From UMGS1696 sp963642885 (GTDB taxonomy: Bacteria > Bacillota > Clostridia > Oscillospirales > CAG-272), in contig CAVIJI010000024.1 in the NCBI GenBank assembly GCA_963642885.1, positions 1 through 30,923 on the forward strand: a stretch of DNA of 30,923 nt, given 5' to 3'. A program made the position numbers and the translations under genes. The notes beneath the pieces were generated by a model. It made no database searches. It was not told the DNA's origin and was given only the letters and a program-made list of their open reading frames with translations. Positions 22,681 through 30,786 of the stretch are shown here, piece after piece (within the stretch, counting starts at the first letter, position 1; each line of letters opens with the position of its first letter).

Positions 22681-24063
22681 ATGGACAACAACGAAAACGA
22701 ACGCGGCGGTATCGACAACCGTGATCGCTTCACTCCGAACAATGTATTCTTCCTTGCGGTAAAGCTCGTCTCCTTCGGCATAATTCTGTATGCCGTTCTC
22801 AATCATATAGCGGAGCTTTCCTCCGTAGTCGCATCGATTATAGGACTTGTTTCTCCGCTCCTCATCGGATGTCTCATCGCCCTTATACTGAACACGCCTA
22901 TGATGGCCATCGAGCGGCTTATAAACCGCATTGCCGATAAGGCTCATAAAAAAATCAGCCACCGCGCGTGCGAAACCGTATCTCTCATACTCACGTTTGC
23001 CATAGCACTGCTTATCATATATATACTGTGCTACTCCATTTTCCCGCAGCTCGGCGAATCGGTCAAGGCCATATACCAGAAGATTCAATCGAATTTCCCG
23101 AAAATGCTCGTGTGGCTTGAAGGGCTCGAAAAGTACGGCATCAACACAACGCCGATTGTGGATTGGCTCGATAACCTCGACACAACGGAGCTTGTCAGAA
23201 AGCTGTCCGAATACGCGGTACAGTTCGCCGACACTCTCACGTCCAGTCTGTCGTCTATCATAAGCGGCGCTTCGTCAATCGTCAGCGGAATTTTCACCGC
23301 GCTCACCTCCGTGATTTTCGCCTCCTACATTCTCTCGAACAAACGCAAGCTCACCAGACAGCTCAAGGAGCTGACATACGCTTACATTAAGAAAAAGACC
23401 GCCGATATGCTGTGCGAGATATGCGCTCTGTCGGTCAGAACCTTCTCGAACTTCATAAGCGGTCAGTGTCTGGAGTGTATCATTCTCGGCGCCATGTTCT
23501 TTATCACGATGAACATTTTCGGTTTTCCCTACCCGCTCGCGATTTCGTCGCTTATCGCCGCAACAGCCATAATACCGTACATCGGAGCGTTTCTCGGCTG
23601 CTTCTTCGGTATGCTTCTCATGATAATCGACGATCCGCTGAGGGTGGTATGGTTTCTCGTGATGTTCCTTATCGTTCAGCAAATCGAGAACAACTTCATT
23701 TATCCCCGTGTGGTCGGCGGCTCGGTCGGGCTTCCTCCGATATGGACGTTTTCGGCTGTCATTATCGGCGGTGGCGTATGCGGTATTGTCGGCATGATTC
23801 TCTTCATTCCGCTTTTCTCCGTACTGTACACTCTGCTGAGGGAAAATGTTCACGCTCGGCTTGACTCACGCGGTATTGTCATTGAAAAGGACGACGACGA
23901 CGCGGTTCCGAAAAAGGAACGGCGTGACGTCAGCGGCGAGATTTTCATGCACGTACACAAGCTGGTTAAATCCGCTGAGCTGAAGGCCAAGGAAAAAACG
24001 GCGGAAATGAAAACCAAAAGCGATGAAAAAAAGAAATCGCATAACGAAAACAAAGAAGAATAA
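22681..24063 (+). CDS. AI-2E (YtvI/PerM-like) family membrane transporter
   Basis: A 460-residue polytopic membrane protein. An initial helix pair (about 20-70), a large extracytoplasmic-type amphipathic region (about 110-215) and a dense C-terminal helix bundle (about 215-395) give the layout of the family once linked to autoinducer-2 export. FSNFISGQCLECIILGAMFFI and the later IPYIGAFLGCFFGM and IENNFIYPRVVGGSVGLPPIW segments are the conserved core. The last 70 residues are a soluble, strongly charged Lys/Glu-rich tail, longer than usual. A perfect GGAGG ribosome site lies upstream. Function in this organism is unknown; Na+/H+ antiport and metabolite export are reported for relatives. Confidence 0.93.
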   Translation: MDNNENERGGIDNRDRFTPNNVFFLAVKLVSFGIILYAVLNHIAELSSVVASIIGLVSPLLIGCLIALILNTPMMAIERLINRIADKAHKKISHRACETVSLILTFAIALLIIYILCYSIFPQLGESVKAIYQKIQSNFPKMLVWLEGLEKYGINTTPIVDWLDNLDTTELVRKLSEYAVQFADTLTSSLSSIISGASSIVSGIFTALTSVIFASYILSNKRKLTRQLKELTYAYIKKKTADMLCEICALSVRTFSNFISGQCLECIILGAMFFITMNIFGFPYPLAISSLIAATAIIPYIGAFLGCFFGMLLMIIDDPLRVVWFLVMFLIVQQIENNFIYPRVVGGSVGLPPIWTFSAVIIGGGVCGIVGMILFIPLFSVLYTLLRENVHARLDSRGIVIEKDDDDAVPKKERRDVSGEIFMHVHKLVKSAELKAKEKTAEMKTKSDEKKKSHNENKEE

Positions 24064-24081
24064 ACAAAGCTTTGCCCACGC

Positions 24082-24127
24082 AAAAAAAGTTTTGACATGA
24101 CCTGTGAAGTCATATCAAAACTTTTTT
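24082..24127. terminator. Bidirectional terminator between convergent operons
   Basis: Arms 24089-24101 and 24109-24121 pair with one mismatch around a short loop, flanked by seven A on the left and six T on the right, so it can end transcription from both sides. Confidence 0.88.
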
Positions 24128-24145
24128 CTTTGCCTGTTTCGTTTT

Positions 24146-26395
24146 TTATAAGAGCTCTTTCAGTCTTTTTACGTCGTTCTCCGCTCTGCAGCGCATTTCC
24201 GACGACACCTCCGTGATTTCGCTCTTTATTTTTTCCCGTCTGTTCATTATATCTTCCGCGTACATCGTGAGCTTGTCCTCGATTTCTCCGCCCAAATCGA
24301 CGGTATAATCCTGTCCGAGCTCCTTCATGAAGGCTTCAACCTTCGGGTCGTACGACAGTCCTATGACGGGTGTGGATGCGGAGGAGGCGAAAATCACGGC
24401 GTGAAGGCGCATTCCGATTACCATATCCGCCTTTTCGAGCACGCATATCAGCTCGTCTGCGGTTTTCGGATTGTATATCGGCGCGTCTATGCCGTTTTTC
24501 GAAAGTATTTCCTTTAATTTGTTCGATATCTCCGTATCTCTCGATTTTTGCATCGGTATTATCACGGGAGTTATGCCGAATTTCTTCGAGGTTTTCACAA
24601 CAGCCGCTGCCGTTTTGTCAAGCACCTCCTCATCTCTCGCCGTGAGCTTTACCTCGCCGAGAGGACGCACGGACACGGCGAAGAACTCCCCGTAGGATGC
24701 ACCGAGCTTTTCCGCAGCCGCTCTCGCTCTTTCGCTTATTCTCTCGCCGATGAGGAACGCGGGATCCGCGCTTACCGTTATTTTTCCTCTCGGTACTCCG
24801 AGAGACACAAGCTCGTTCATCGAACCGCTGTCACGCACCGTGACGATATCCGCACCCGAAACCACATCGGATGTCAGCTTTCTGTTCGCATCGTTTGATA
24901 TCGGGCCTATGCCGTTTGCGTAGATGTACACCTTTTTATGCATAAGCTCCGCTGCTTTTATCACGTAAGCGTAGTATTTCAGGCTTCTTTTGCTCGTTTT
25001 GTCCTGCAGGAGTGAGCCGCCGCCGGATATCAGCACACACGCGTGTGCCAGCTCATGCACAACCGAAAACAAATTAAACCTCGATACGCACTTCAAGCCC
25101 GTTCTCACGCTGTCCGCCTTCGGATTTTTCGTCAAAGCCGCTATTTTAATTCCGCTGTACTCCCGCGCGAGTGAGGATGCTATAATATCAAGCAGGCTCT
25201 CGTCTCCCATGTTGCCGAAGCCGTAGTAGCCGCTTATTACAACGTCCGACCTTCCCTTAAAGCATACGGGAGAGGCAAGGGTATCCTCGTACATTCTTAT
25301 ATAGTCGTCCGCCATACGGGATGCCGTATAGTGTTTCTTTATAAACTCACGGTTGAACACGCCCTGACGTTCTCTTAATTCCTCGTTGTCGAGCAGCTTT
25401 TCTATGTCGGACAGCATTTGCTCGTTTGTTTCGCCGTCGTATCCTCTGCAGCAGAAATTCGTATTTACCGCCGCTTCTGTTTTACTCTCGTCGAAGATTC
25501 CGAGTGCTCCCTGACCGCCCGCGATAATCACGGGCTTAGCCGCGGACATGGCTTCAAGCGCAGAGCGCGACACGCCTATGAATACATCGGCTGCGGCGCA
25601 GTATTCGTCCACATTTCCCACCGCTCCCGTCATTGTCACGGTGTTTCGGCCCGTTTTTTTATTTACGCTGTCAGCGGTTTTCTTCAGCTCGTCATAGCAA
25701 TTTCCTCCGCCGACGATTATAATATCGGTGTCGGGGTGCCTCTGTGCTATCATCGGTGCTATATCGAGCAGTCTGTATGCGGGTTCCGCTCGGTCGGTGT
25801 CGAGTCGGCTTACGTACACTATTCTTTTTCTGCTTCTCTCGAGTCCGTGAGCATCAAGCACTGCGGTAAAGTCTCTGTCGGGTGAAAACTTTTCCGTATC
25901 TATACCGTTTATCGTTGTGTATATTCTCTCCTCGGGATAACCGTATTCACGGACAAGGTAGTCCTTTATGTCGTCGGATACTGCCATAACACGCTCGCCC
26001 CAGCGGGTAATATGTCTCAGAAAAGAATTCACGCTGAAATTAAGGTGTGCGGTTGTAACGAAGCGGAACTTTTTTCCGTCCTCTGTCATGGAATCGTTTA
26101 GCATACCGACAATAAAGCCTGGGATTCTCGCGTGAGCGTGTACTATATCGAAGTTTCCTTCTCCGATGAGCTTTTTCAGTCCCATGTATGACCGCAGCAC
26201 GCTTGACGGGCTTTTCGTATGGAGCGGTAGTGTAACGCATTTCACGCCGCAGTGCGCAAGTGCGTCCGCGTAAACTCCGCCGAATGACGCGAGAGTAACG
26301 TTGTGACCGCGTGCGGTCAGCTCCTTCGACAGCTCAAGTATATGTGTCTCCGCGCCGCCGATATTCATCGACATAGTCACCATCAGGATATTCAT
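24146..26395 (-). CDS. csaB: Fusion of a GT4 glycosyltransferase and a CsaB-type polysaccharide pyruvyl transferase
   Basis: A 749-residue two-domain protein. Residues 1 to about 370 form a GT-B glycosyltransferase of family 4: MNIGGAETHILELSKELTARGH at the start, VHAHARIPG, RIVYVSRLDTDRAEPAYRLL, and the donor-site GVSRSALEAMSAAKPVI. Residues from about 384 to the end form a CsaB pyruvyl transferase: ISGYYGFGNMGDESLL, LISGGGSLLQD, ANGIGPIS, VTVRDSGS, VSVRPLG and GMRLHAVIFAS. In Bacillus, CsaB pyruvylates the wall polysaccharide that SLH domains grip; the GT half probably builds the same polymer or an acceptor. The start has no strong ribosome site nearby. The SLH gene ends 200 bases upstream, and csaB has its own promoter inside that gap. 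Confidence 0.92.
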   Translation of the reverse strand: MNILMVTMSMNIGGAETHILELSKELTARGHNVTLASFGGVYADALAHCGVKCVTLPLHTKSPSSVLRSYMGLKKLIGEGNFDIVHAHARIPGFIVGMLNDSMTEDGKKFRFVTTAHLNFSVNSFLRHITRWGERVMAVSDDIKDYLVREYGYPEERIYTTINGIDTEKFSPDRDFTAVLDAHGLERSRKRIVYVSRLDTDRAEPAYRLLDIAPMIAQRHPDTDIIIVGGGNCYDELKKTADSVNKKTGRNTVTMTGAVGNVDEYCAAADVFIGVSRSALEAMSAAKPVIIAGGQGALGIFDESKTEAAVNTNFCCRGYDGETNEQMLSDIEKLLDNEELRERQGVFNREFIKKHYTASRMADDYIRMYEDTLASPVCFKGRSDVVISGYYGFGNMGDESLLDIIASSLAREYSGIKIAALTKNPKADSVRTGLKCVSRFNLFSVVHELAHACVLISGGGSLLQDKTSKRSLKYYAYVIKAAELMHKKVYIYANGIGPISNDANRKLTSDVVSGADIVTVRDSGSMNELVSLGVPRGKITVSADPAFLIGERISERARAAAEKLGASYGEFFAVSVRPLGEVKLTARDEEVLDKTAAAVVKTSKKFGITPVIIPMQKSRDTEISNKLKEILSKNGIDAPIYNPKTADELICVLEKADMVIGMRLHAVIFASSASTPVIGLSYDPKVEAFMKELGQDYTVDLGGEIEDKLTMYAEDIMNRREKIKSEITEVSSEMRCRAENDVKRLKELL

Positions 26396-26499
26396 AGTTC
26401 ATACAGGGAGAGACCTTTGAGGTACGACATTGACCTCGGAAATAAGTCCTTCCCCGATCCTCCTCAAAACCTTAAACAATCAGCTTAAAACCACAATAA

Positions 26500-26528
26500 A
26501 TTATAACACAACGATTCTTTGAAAGCAA
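26500..26528 (-). promoter_or_regulatory. Promoter of the GT4-CsaB gene
   Basis: On the minus strand TTGCTT (26523-26528), 17 bases, TATAAT (26500-26505). The -35 box touches the T run of the SLH gene terminator. The leader is about 100 bases and contains an AGGAGG with no start codon at normal distance. Confidence 0.75.
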
Positions 26529-26529
26529 C

Positions 26530-26560
26530 AAAAAACCCTCGGAAAATCGGTCCGAGGGTT
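26530..26560 (-). terminator. Terminator of the SLH protein gene
   Basis: AACCCTCGGA (26551-26560 read on the minus strand) pairs with TCCGAGGGTT (26534-26543) around a 7-base loop, followed by TTTT. Confidence 0.9.
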
Positions 26561-26605
26561 TTTATTATGTAATTATACTATATAAGGTGTACTTATAAGA
26601 TGAAA

Positions 26606-29600
26606 TTACTTAACGTTCTTAACGAGGATAACGGGGCAAACATAACCGTTAACAATCTGCTCACCGTTGAAGGAAGCAACGAGGTCGCCGTCTTCATTGA
26701 TGCTGAGATTGATAACAACTGTTGTTACGTCGCCGAAGTAGTTTTCGAAGGAAACTTCTACGTCAACAGGTTCGCTGCCAACAACTACGTCAACGTTAGC
26801 TTCGATAGAGTTGATAAGAGCGCACTTTGTGTACTCTTCATGGATACCGAAGATGTCATGGTCACAGTTTTCATATTCATATGTTGTAACTGTGAGTTCC
26901 TGACCGTAAACCTTAGCACCGTTTACTGTGAAGTGCCAGTCGTTAATGTCGCATGTTCCGAGAACATCGAAGAAGTAATCGTGCATACCGATAGCAGCAT
27001 GGTTGTCCTTGTCGCAAGCGGAGCCGAAGTAAGAGAGGTTGATGGACTTAACGTTGTAAGCAACGGAAGTGTCACCGTTAACAGTAACTTCTGTCTTGTC
27101 TGCAACGATTGTAGCCTTAACAGCTGCATCTTCGTCGCTTTCTTCGAGGCTTACGTTGATGGCGTTGTCAGTAACAACTGTAACGTCTTCTTCAACAACT
27201 GTTGTGCCTGTCTTTGTTTCGGGGTCGATGTAAACAACTACGTCTACTGTGCCGTCATCTCTGATAGCATATACAGCGTGGCCGAATACGGATTCGAGAC
27301 CGTCAGCTACGTCAGCCTTCCATTCGTCCTTACCGTAAGAGTCGATGCCGGTTACATTACCGTCTTCGTCATATACGATTTCAACGAACTTGAGGGAGTT
27401 AACGAGGTCGTTAGCCTTAGCGTTTACGCCGAGAACGTAGGAAACTTCTGCCTTGGAGAATTCCTTCTTAGCATCGTCGCCGAAGTATGCCTTAACTACA
27501 GGGATGTATTCTTCGAATACGTAGTCAGAAGTTTCGGTAGCCATGGGCTGACCGTCAACCTTTGTCCAATCGAAGTAGGTTGTGAGCATTTCGTGGAAGA
27601 TGTTGTAGAAGTCTGTGGAGTAGAATTCGGAAACGAGTACGTTGTCGATTGTCTTGTAGATTTCGCCCTTCTTAGGCTTGAGGTTTGTAGAAGCTGTAAC
27701 TTCTTCGAACTTGCCTGTGTAGAAGTTGAATGCAAGAACTTCGGAGTACTCAGTAGCACCGTTGAGGTACCATTCGCCTTCAGCTGCGTTAGCGCCGTTG
27801 TAGAACTTCTCGAGAACCTTATAATCAAGGATCATAACGAGACCGGAGTTGTTCCACATATCATAGTTGAAGCCTTCAACGTTGGTAGGATTGATGAAGA
27901 TGAATGTCTTGGAATCCTTACCGCCAACGAGGAGTTCGCCTTTGATTGTCCAGCCATCCCGAGCCTTGCCTTCGAATACTGCGATGGGCATGTATCCGGA
28001 GTATGTAGCGTAGGATTCGCCGATGATGATGTACTTATCGGAAGAAGAGAGCTTCTTTGTGGAAGTGTTCTTCTTGGAGTCAGAGTATTCTCTGTAACTG
28101 TCGGAGATTGTGATTGTAGCGTCAACTGTATCTTCAGCTTCGATTACGAGCTTGCCGTCACGACCTTCAGCTACCTTACCGAGAACGGATACGTAGTAGA
28201 GGTCATTTTCTTCGTCATAGGATGTGATCTGGTAAACATTACCCTTAACGAATTCAGTTGTGATCTTTGTGCCGTACCAGAAGAAGTCGCCTTCGTCCCA
28301 ACCGTCGTAGGAAGCGATTCTGTATCTGGAGAGCTTGAGGTCGTCTGTGGAGTAACCGTTAACAACGATGTAACCATCAGAGGAGATACCGGCGTAGGAT
28401 TCAACTACGAGGTAATTGTCGTTTGTAGCGCCAACTGTTTCGATTTCAACTACCTTACCATCGAGGAGGTAATATCTTACGAACTGGTTGAAGAGACCGT
28501 CGAACTTATCGGAGAGGTATGCCTTGTAAGCGCCGTCCTTGTAGTTCTTGTTGTCCTGGTCGATATCGAATGTGCCGAAGTCTTCGTTGAAGTAGTACTT
28601 TGTCTCGCCGATTACAACGTAACCCTTGGAGATGGAGTAACCACGGAGAACGCCTGTAGCATAGTATGTGTCAGCGTCAACGAGTTCGTCGGAGTAAGCT
28701 TCGATTGTCTTGAGAACCTTGAGTTCCTTTGTTACGGTGTTGTAGCCGTAGATTACATATGCTTCTTCGATCTTGCCGTCTTCGTCAAGAACAGGAGCAT
28801 ATTCTTCCTGCCACCAAATACCGTCAGCGTGCTTGTCAGCACCGCAGTCAGCGGATTCAAGAAGATCTGTAGCTGTGCCGTTGATTGTGAGAGCAGCGTA
28901 CTTCTTGTCGCACTTAGCGCACTTGAAGCCGTCGTCCTTCTGAGCGATCTTACCGTAAGAGTAAGCTTCGTATGTAGCGTAGTCTACATCTTCGTAAGAA
29001 GCGAGAGTAGCGTAGATACCGCCGATTGTAGCAGCGATGTATCTCTGGCCAACTGTCTTTGTTTCTGTGCAAGCCTTGTCGATAGCTGCCTTGAGGTCAG
29101 CAACATCTTCATCTGTGAGGATGGAGATACCAACAACCTTTTCGGTACCGTCAACGTCAGCCTTTGTCTTGATTTCGAAGTAACGATCGAATTCCTTGTC
29201 GTAGTGATACTTTACGGTGTATTCAGCGTAAAGAGGATTGCCGTTAGCGTCAACAACTGTTTCGCCGTCAGCGTCCTTCTGAACGATGTACTTGCCGTCA
29301 GAATCCTTTGTAGCTTCAAGGATGTCGCCTGTTGTCCAATCGAATGCGAAAGGAGTCTTACCGTAGTTGATTACGGTCTTTGTGAGCTTGCCGGCGGACT
29401 TAACGATGATTTCGTTAGCGAGCTTGCCGGAGTTTGTGAGAACCTTGGAGGAGTACTTGTCAACGAGAGTGTAATCTGCGAGATATTCGCCGATATTGTC
29501 AACTACATCGTATTCTGTACCTTCGTTATCGGTTCTGCCTTCGTTCTTAATTACGTTAGCTTCGTAAGCTTCGTAGTCAACGATGTCAACGAGGTTGTCG

Positions 29601-30541
29601 TCTTCGTCCTTAGCAAAGAGGATTGCGTAAGGAGCGCCGAGAGCGAGTTCGTCGTCATGGCCGTTTTCGAGGCCGAGGGATTCAGCTGTAGCGTAGTAAA
29701 CGTCATCGCCGAGAGTGCCATCTTTTTCGATGAGCTGGAATGCAACATAACCTGTGGGTGTTACATACTTTTCGTCGGCGTAGTTAGCTCTAACGCTGTT
29801 GCCGTCCTTATCAACTGTTGTGTCGTTGATAACTGTGGATGTGATGATAGCGTCTGCCCAACCGAAAGCGATACCGAAGTTAGCGAGAGCGAGCTTGGAG
29901 TTATCGGCGAACATAGCATTGTAGATGATCTGAGCGGCAACACCACGGTTGATTACGTCTGTGTAAGCAACGTCTGTGATACCGTCTGTGAGACCGAGGG
30001 CGATAGCCTTTTCGATGTAGCCCCAAGGATATTCGAGACCCTGATAACCGAGAGTACGAACTGCCATTGTGAGAGCTTCACGATAGGTAACAACCTGTTC
30101 GGGCTTGAATGTTCCGTCCGGGTAACCTTCGATGATACCCTTCTGGCTTACGTATGACATAGCGCCGTAAACGTTTTCGGCAGCTGTGCCTGCGAGATCT
30201 GCGAAACCGGAATCGTTAGCGTCGAAATCTTCCCATGTATCGTCTTCAACCCAACCTGTGGAGATACGGCCGGTGAAGAGAGCCATCTGATAACGCTCAA
30301 CAGCCTTCTCAGCGTGGAGAAGTCCGTCTTCCATACCCTTCATAATACCATAGGTATTGAGGAAACGGATAGCGCGATCATAAGGTGTAGCTTCTTCTGC
30401 TTCTTCTTCAACAGCTTCTTCTTCGATAGCTGTTTCTTCAACTGCTGTTTCGTCAGCGATAGCTGCGTCGTCAGCGAGGATATAGGAAGCGCAGGAAGCG
30501 GTCATGAGAAGCGCAAGAATGAGTGAAAGAGTCTTTTTCAT
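26606..30541 (-). CDS. Large S-layer-homology surface protein, possible S-layer protein
   Basis: A 1311-residue exported protein. A signal peptide (MKKTLSLILALLMTASC, likely cut after ILA at residue 23) is followed by a very acidic stretch (25-50) and three SLH-like repeats: about 53-95 (RAIRFLNTYGIMKGMEDG), 121-166 (YVSQKGIIEGYPDGTFKPE, the clearest) and 172-212 (WGYIEKAIALGLTDGITD). SLH triplets bind pyruvylated wall polysaccharide, fitting the csaB gene alongside. The remaining 1100 residues are rich in Asp, Tyr, Val and Thr, without a recognised enzyme domain, and include a Cys pair (C541, C544) with C566 and H571. Codon use is highly biased: the lower-copy codons TTA, CTA and TCA are absent for nearly 1190 codons, typical of an abundant protein. 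AAGGAG lies 12 bases before the ATG. It could be the S-layer subunit or an adhesin-like surface protein. Confidence 0.9.
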   Translation of the reverse strand: MKKTLSLILALLMTASCASYILADDAAIADETAVEETAIEEEAVEEEAEEATPYDRAIRFLNTYGIMKGMEDGLLHAEKAVERYQMALFTGRISTGWVEDDTWEDFDANDSGFADLAGTAAENVYGAMSYVSQKGIIEGYPDGTFKPEQVVTYREALTMAVRTLGYQGLEYPWGYIEKAIALGLTDGITDVAYTDVINRGVAAQIIYNAMFADNSKLALANFGIAFGWADAIITSTVINDTTVDKDGNSVRANYADEKYVTPTGYVAFQLIEKDGTLGDDVYYATAESLGLENGHDDELALGAPYAILFAKDEDDNLVDIVDYEAYEANVIKNEGRTDNEGTEYDVVDNIGEYLADYTLVDKYSSKVLTNSGKLANEIIVKSAGKLTKTVINYGKTPFAFDWTTGDILEATKDSDGKYIVQKDADGETVVDANGNPLYAEYTVKYHYDKEFDRYFEIKTKADVDGTEKVVGISILTDEDVADLKAAIDKACTETKTVGQRYIAATIGGIYATLASYEDVDYATYEAYSYGKIAQKDDGFKCAKCDKKYAALTINGTATDLLESADCGADKHADGIWWQEEYAPVLDEDGKIEEAYVIYGYNTVTKELKVLKTIEAYSDELVDADTYYATGVLRGYSISKGYVVIGETKYYFNEDFGTFDIDQDNKNYKDGAYKAYLSDKFDGLFNQFVRYYLLDGKVVEIETVGATNDNYLVVESYAGISSDGYIVVNGYSTDDLKLSRYRIASYDGWDEGDFFWYGTKITTEFVKGNVYQITSYDEENDLYYVSVLGKVAEGRDGKLVIEAEDTVDATITISDSYREYSDSKKNTSTKKLSSSDKYIIIGESYATYSGYMPIAVFEGKARDGWTIKGELLVGGKDSKTFIFINPTNVEGFNYDMWNNSGLVMILDYKVLEKFYNGANAAEGEWYLNGATEYSEVLAFNFYTGKFEEVTASTNLKPKKGEIYKTIDNVLVSEFYSTDFYNIFHEMLTTYFDWTKVDGQPMATETSDYVFEEYIPVVKAYFGDDAKKEFSKAEVSYVLGVNAKANDLVNSLKFVEIVYDEDGNVTGIDSYGKDEWKADVADGLESVFGHAVYAIRDDGTVDVVVYIDPETKTGTTVVEEDVTVVTDNAINVSLEESDEDAAVKATIVADKTEVTVNGDTSVAYNVKSINLSYFGSACDKDNHAAIGMHDYFFDVLGTCDINDWHFTVNGAKVYGQELTVTTYEYENCDHDIFGIHEEYTKCALINSIEANVDVVVGSEPVDVEVSFENYFGDVTTVVINLSINEDGDLVASFNGEQIVNGYVCPVILVKNVK

Positions 30542-30588
30542 CTTAATTTGTGCTCCTTATAAGAAATTGAATTTTTTTGCGGATTTAC

Positions 30589-30608
30589 GAAGATGCCGAT
30601 TCATCTTC
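30589..30608 (-). promoter_or_regulatory. Leader hairpin of the SLH gene
   Basis: On the minus strand GAAGATG and CATCTTC (arms 30602-30608 and 30589-30595) form a 7-bp stem with a 6-base loop, close to the transcript 5' end. Stable leader hairpins are known to prolong the life of S-layer mRNAs; that role is inferred here. Confidence 0.5.
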
Positions 30609-30621
30609 ATCCTGCGTGATA

Positions 30622-30650
30622 ATATTACCACAACGCGATTTTTATTGCAA
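30622..30650 (-). promoter_or_regulatory. Promoter of the SLH gene
   Basis: On the minus strand TTGCAA (30645-30650), 17 bases, TAATAT (30622-30627), with TGG before the -10 box. The leader is about 75 bases. Confidence 0.75.
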
Positions 30651-30675
30651 TACTTTTCGTTAAGGTGTAATATAA

Positions 30676-30706
30676 GTGAAATATTAAAGGGTGTTTAATA
30701 TTTCAC
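30676..30706. promoter_or_regulatory. Perfect 13-bp inverted repeat upstream of the SLH promoter
   Basis: GTGAAATATTAAA (30676-30688), GGGTG, TTTAATATTTCAC (30694-30706). It lies about 26 bases upstream of the -35 box. It could be a regulator binding site; it has no T run on the minus strand to make it a terminator. Confidence 0.55.
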
Positions 30707-30758
30707 TTTCCCATATATAGCATATGTTTTACGCACCGGCACAATATGTATTATAACG

Positions 30759-30783
30759 AAAAAGAGGCCGAAGCCCCTCTTTT
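30759..30783 (-). terminator. Terminator of the right-edge gene
   Basis: On the minus strand AAAAGAGG pairs with CCTCTTTTT; the apex is a C(TTCG)G tetraloop with a small bulge. A T run follows. It sits a few bases after the stop at 30787. Confidence 0.85.
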
Positions 30784-30786
30784 GTT

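Noticed and set aside
26600..30157. A 1185-codon open frame on the plus strand opposite the SLH gene
   Set aside because: It is in exact codon register with the SLH gene and is open only because that gene avoids TTA, CTA and TCA. It has no ribosome site, and its translation is rich in Val/Cys/Asn with no domain pattern.
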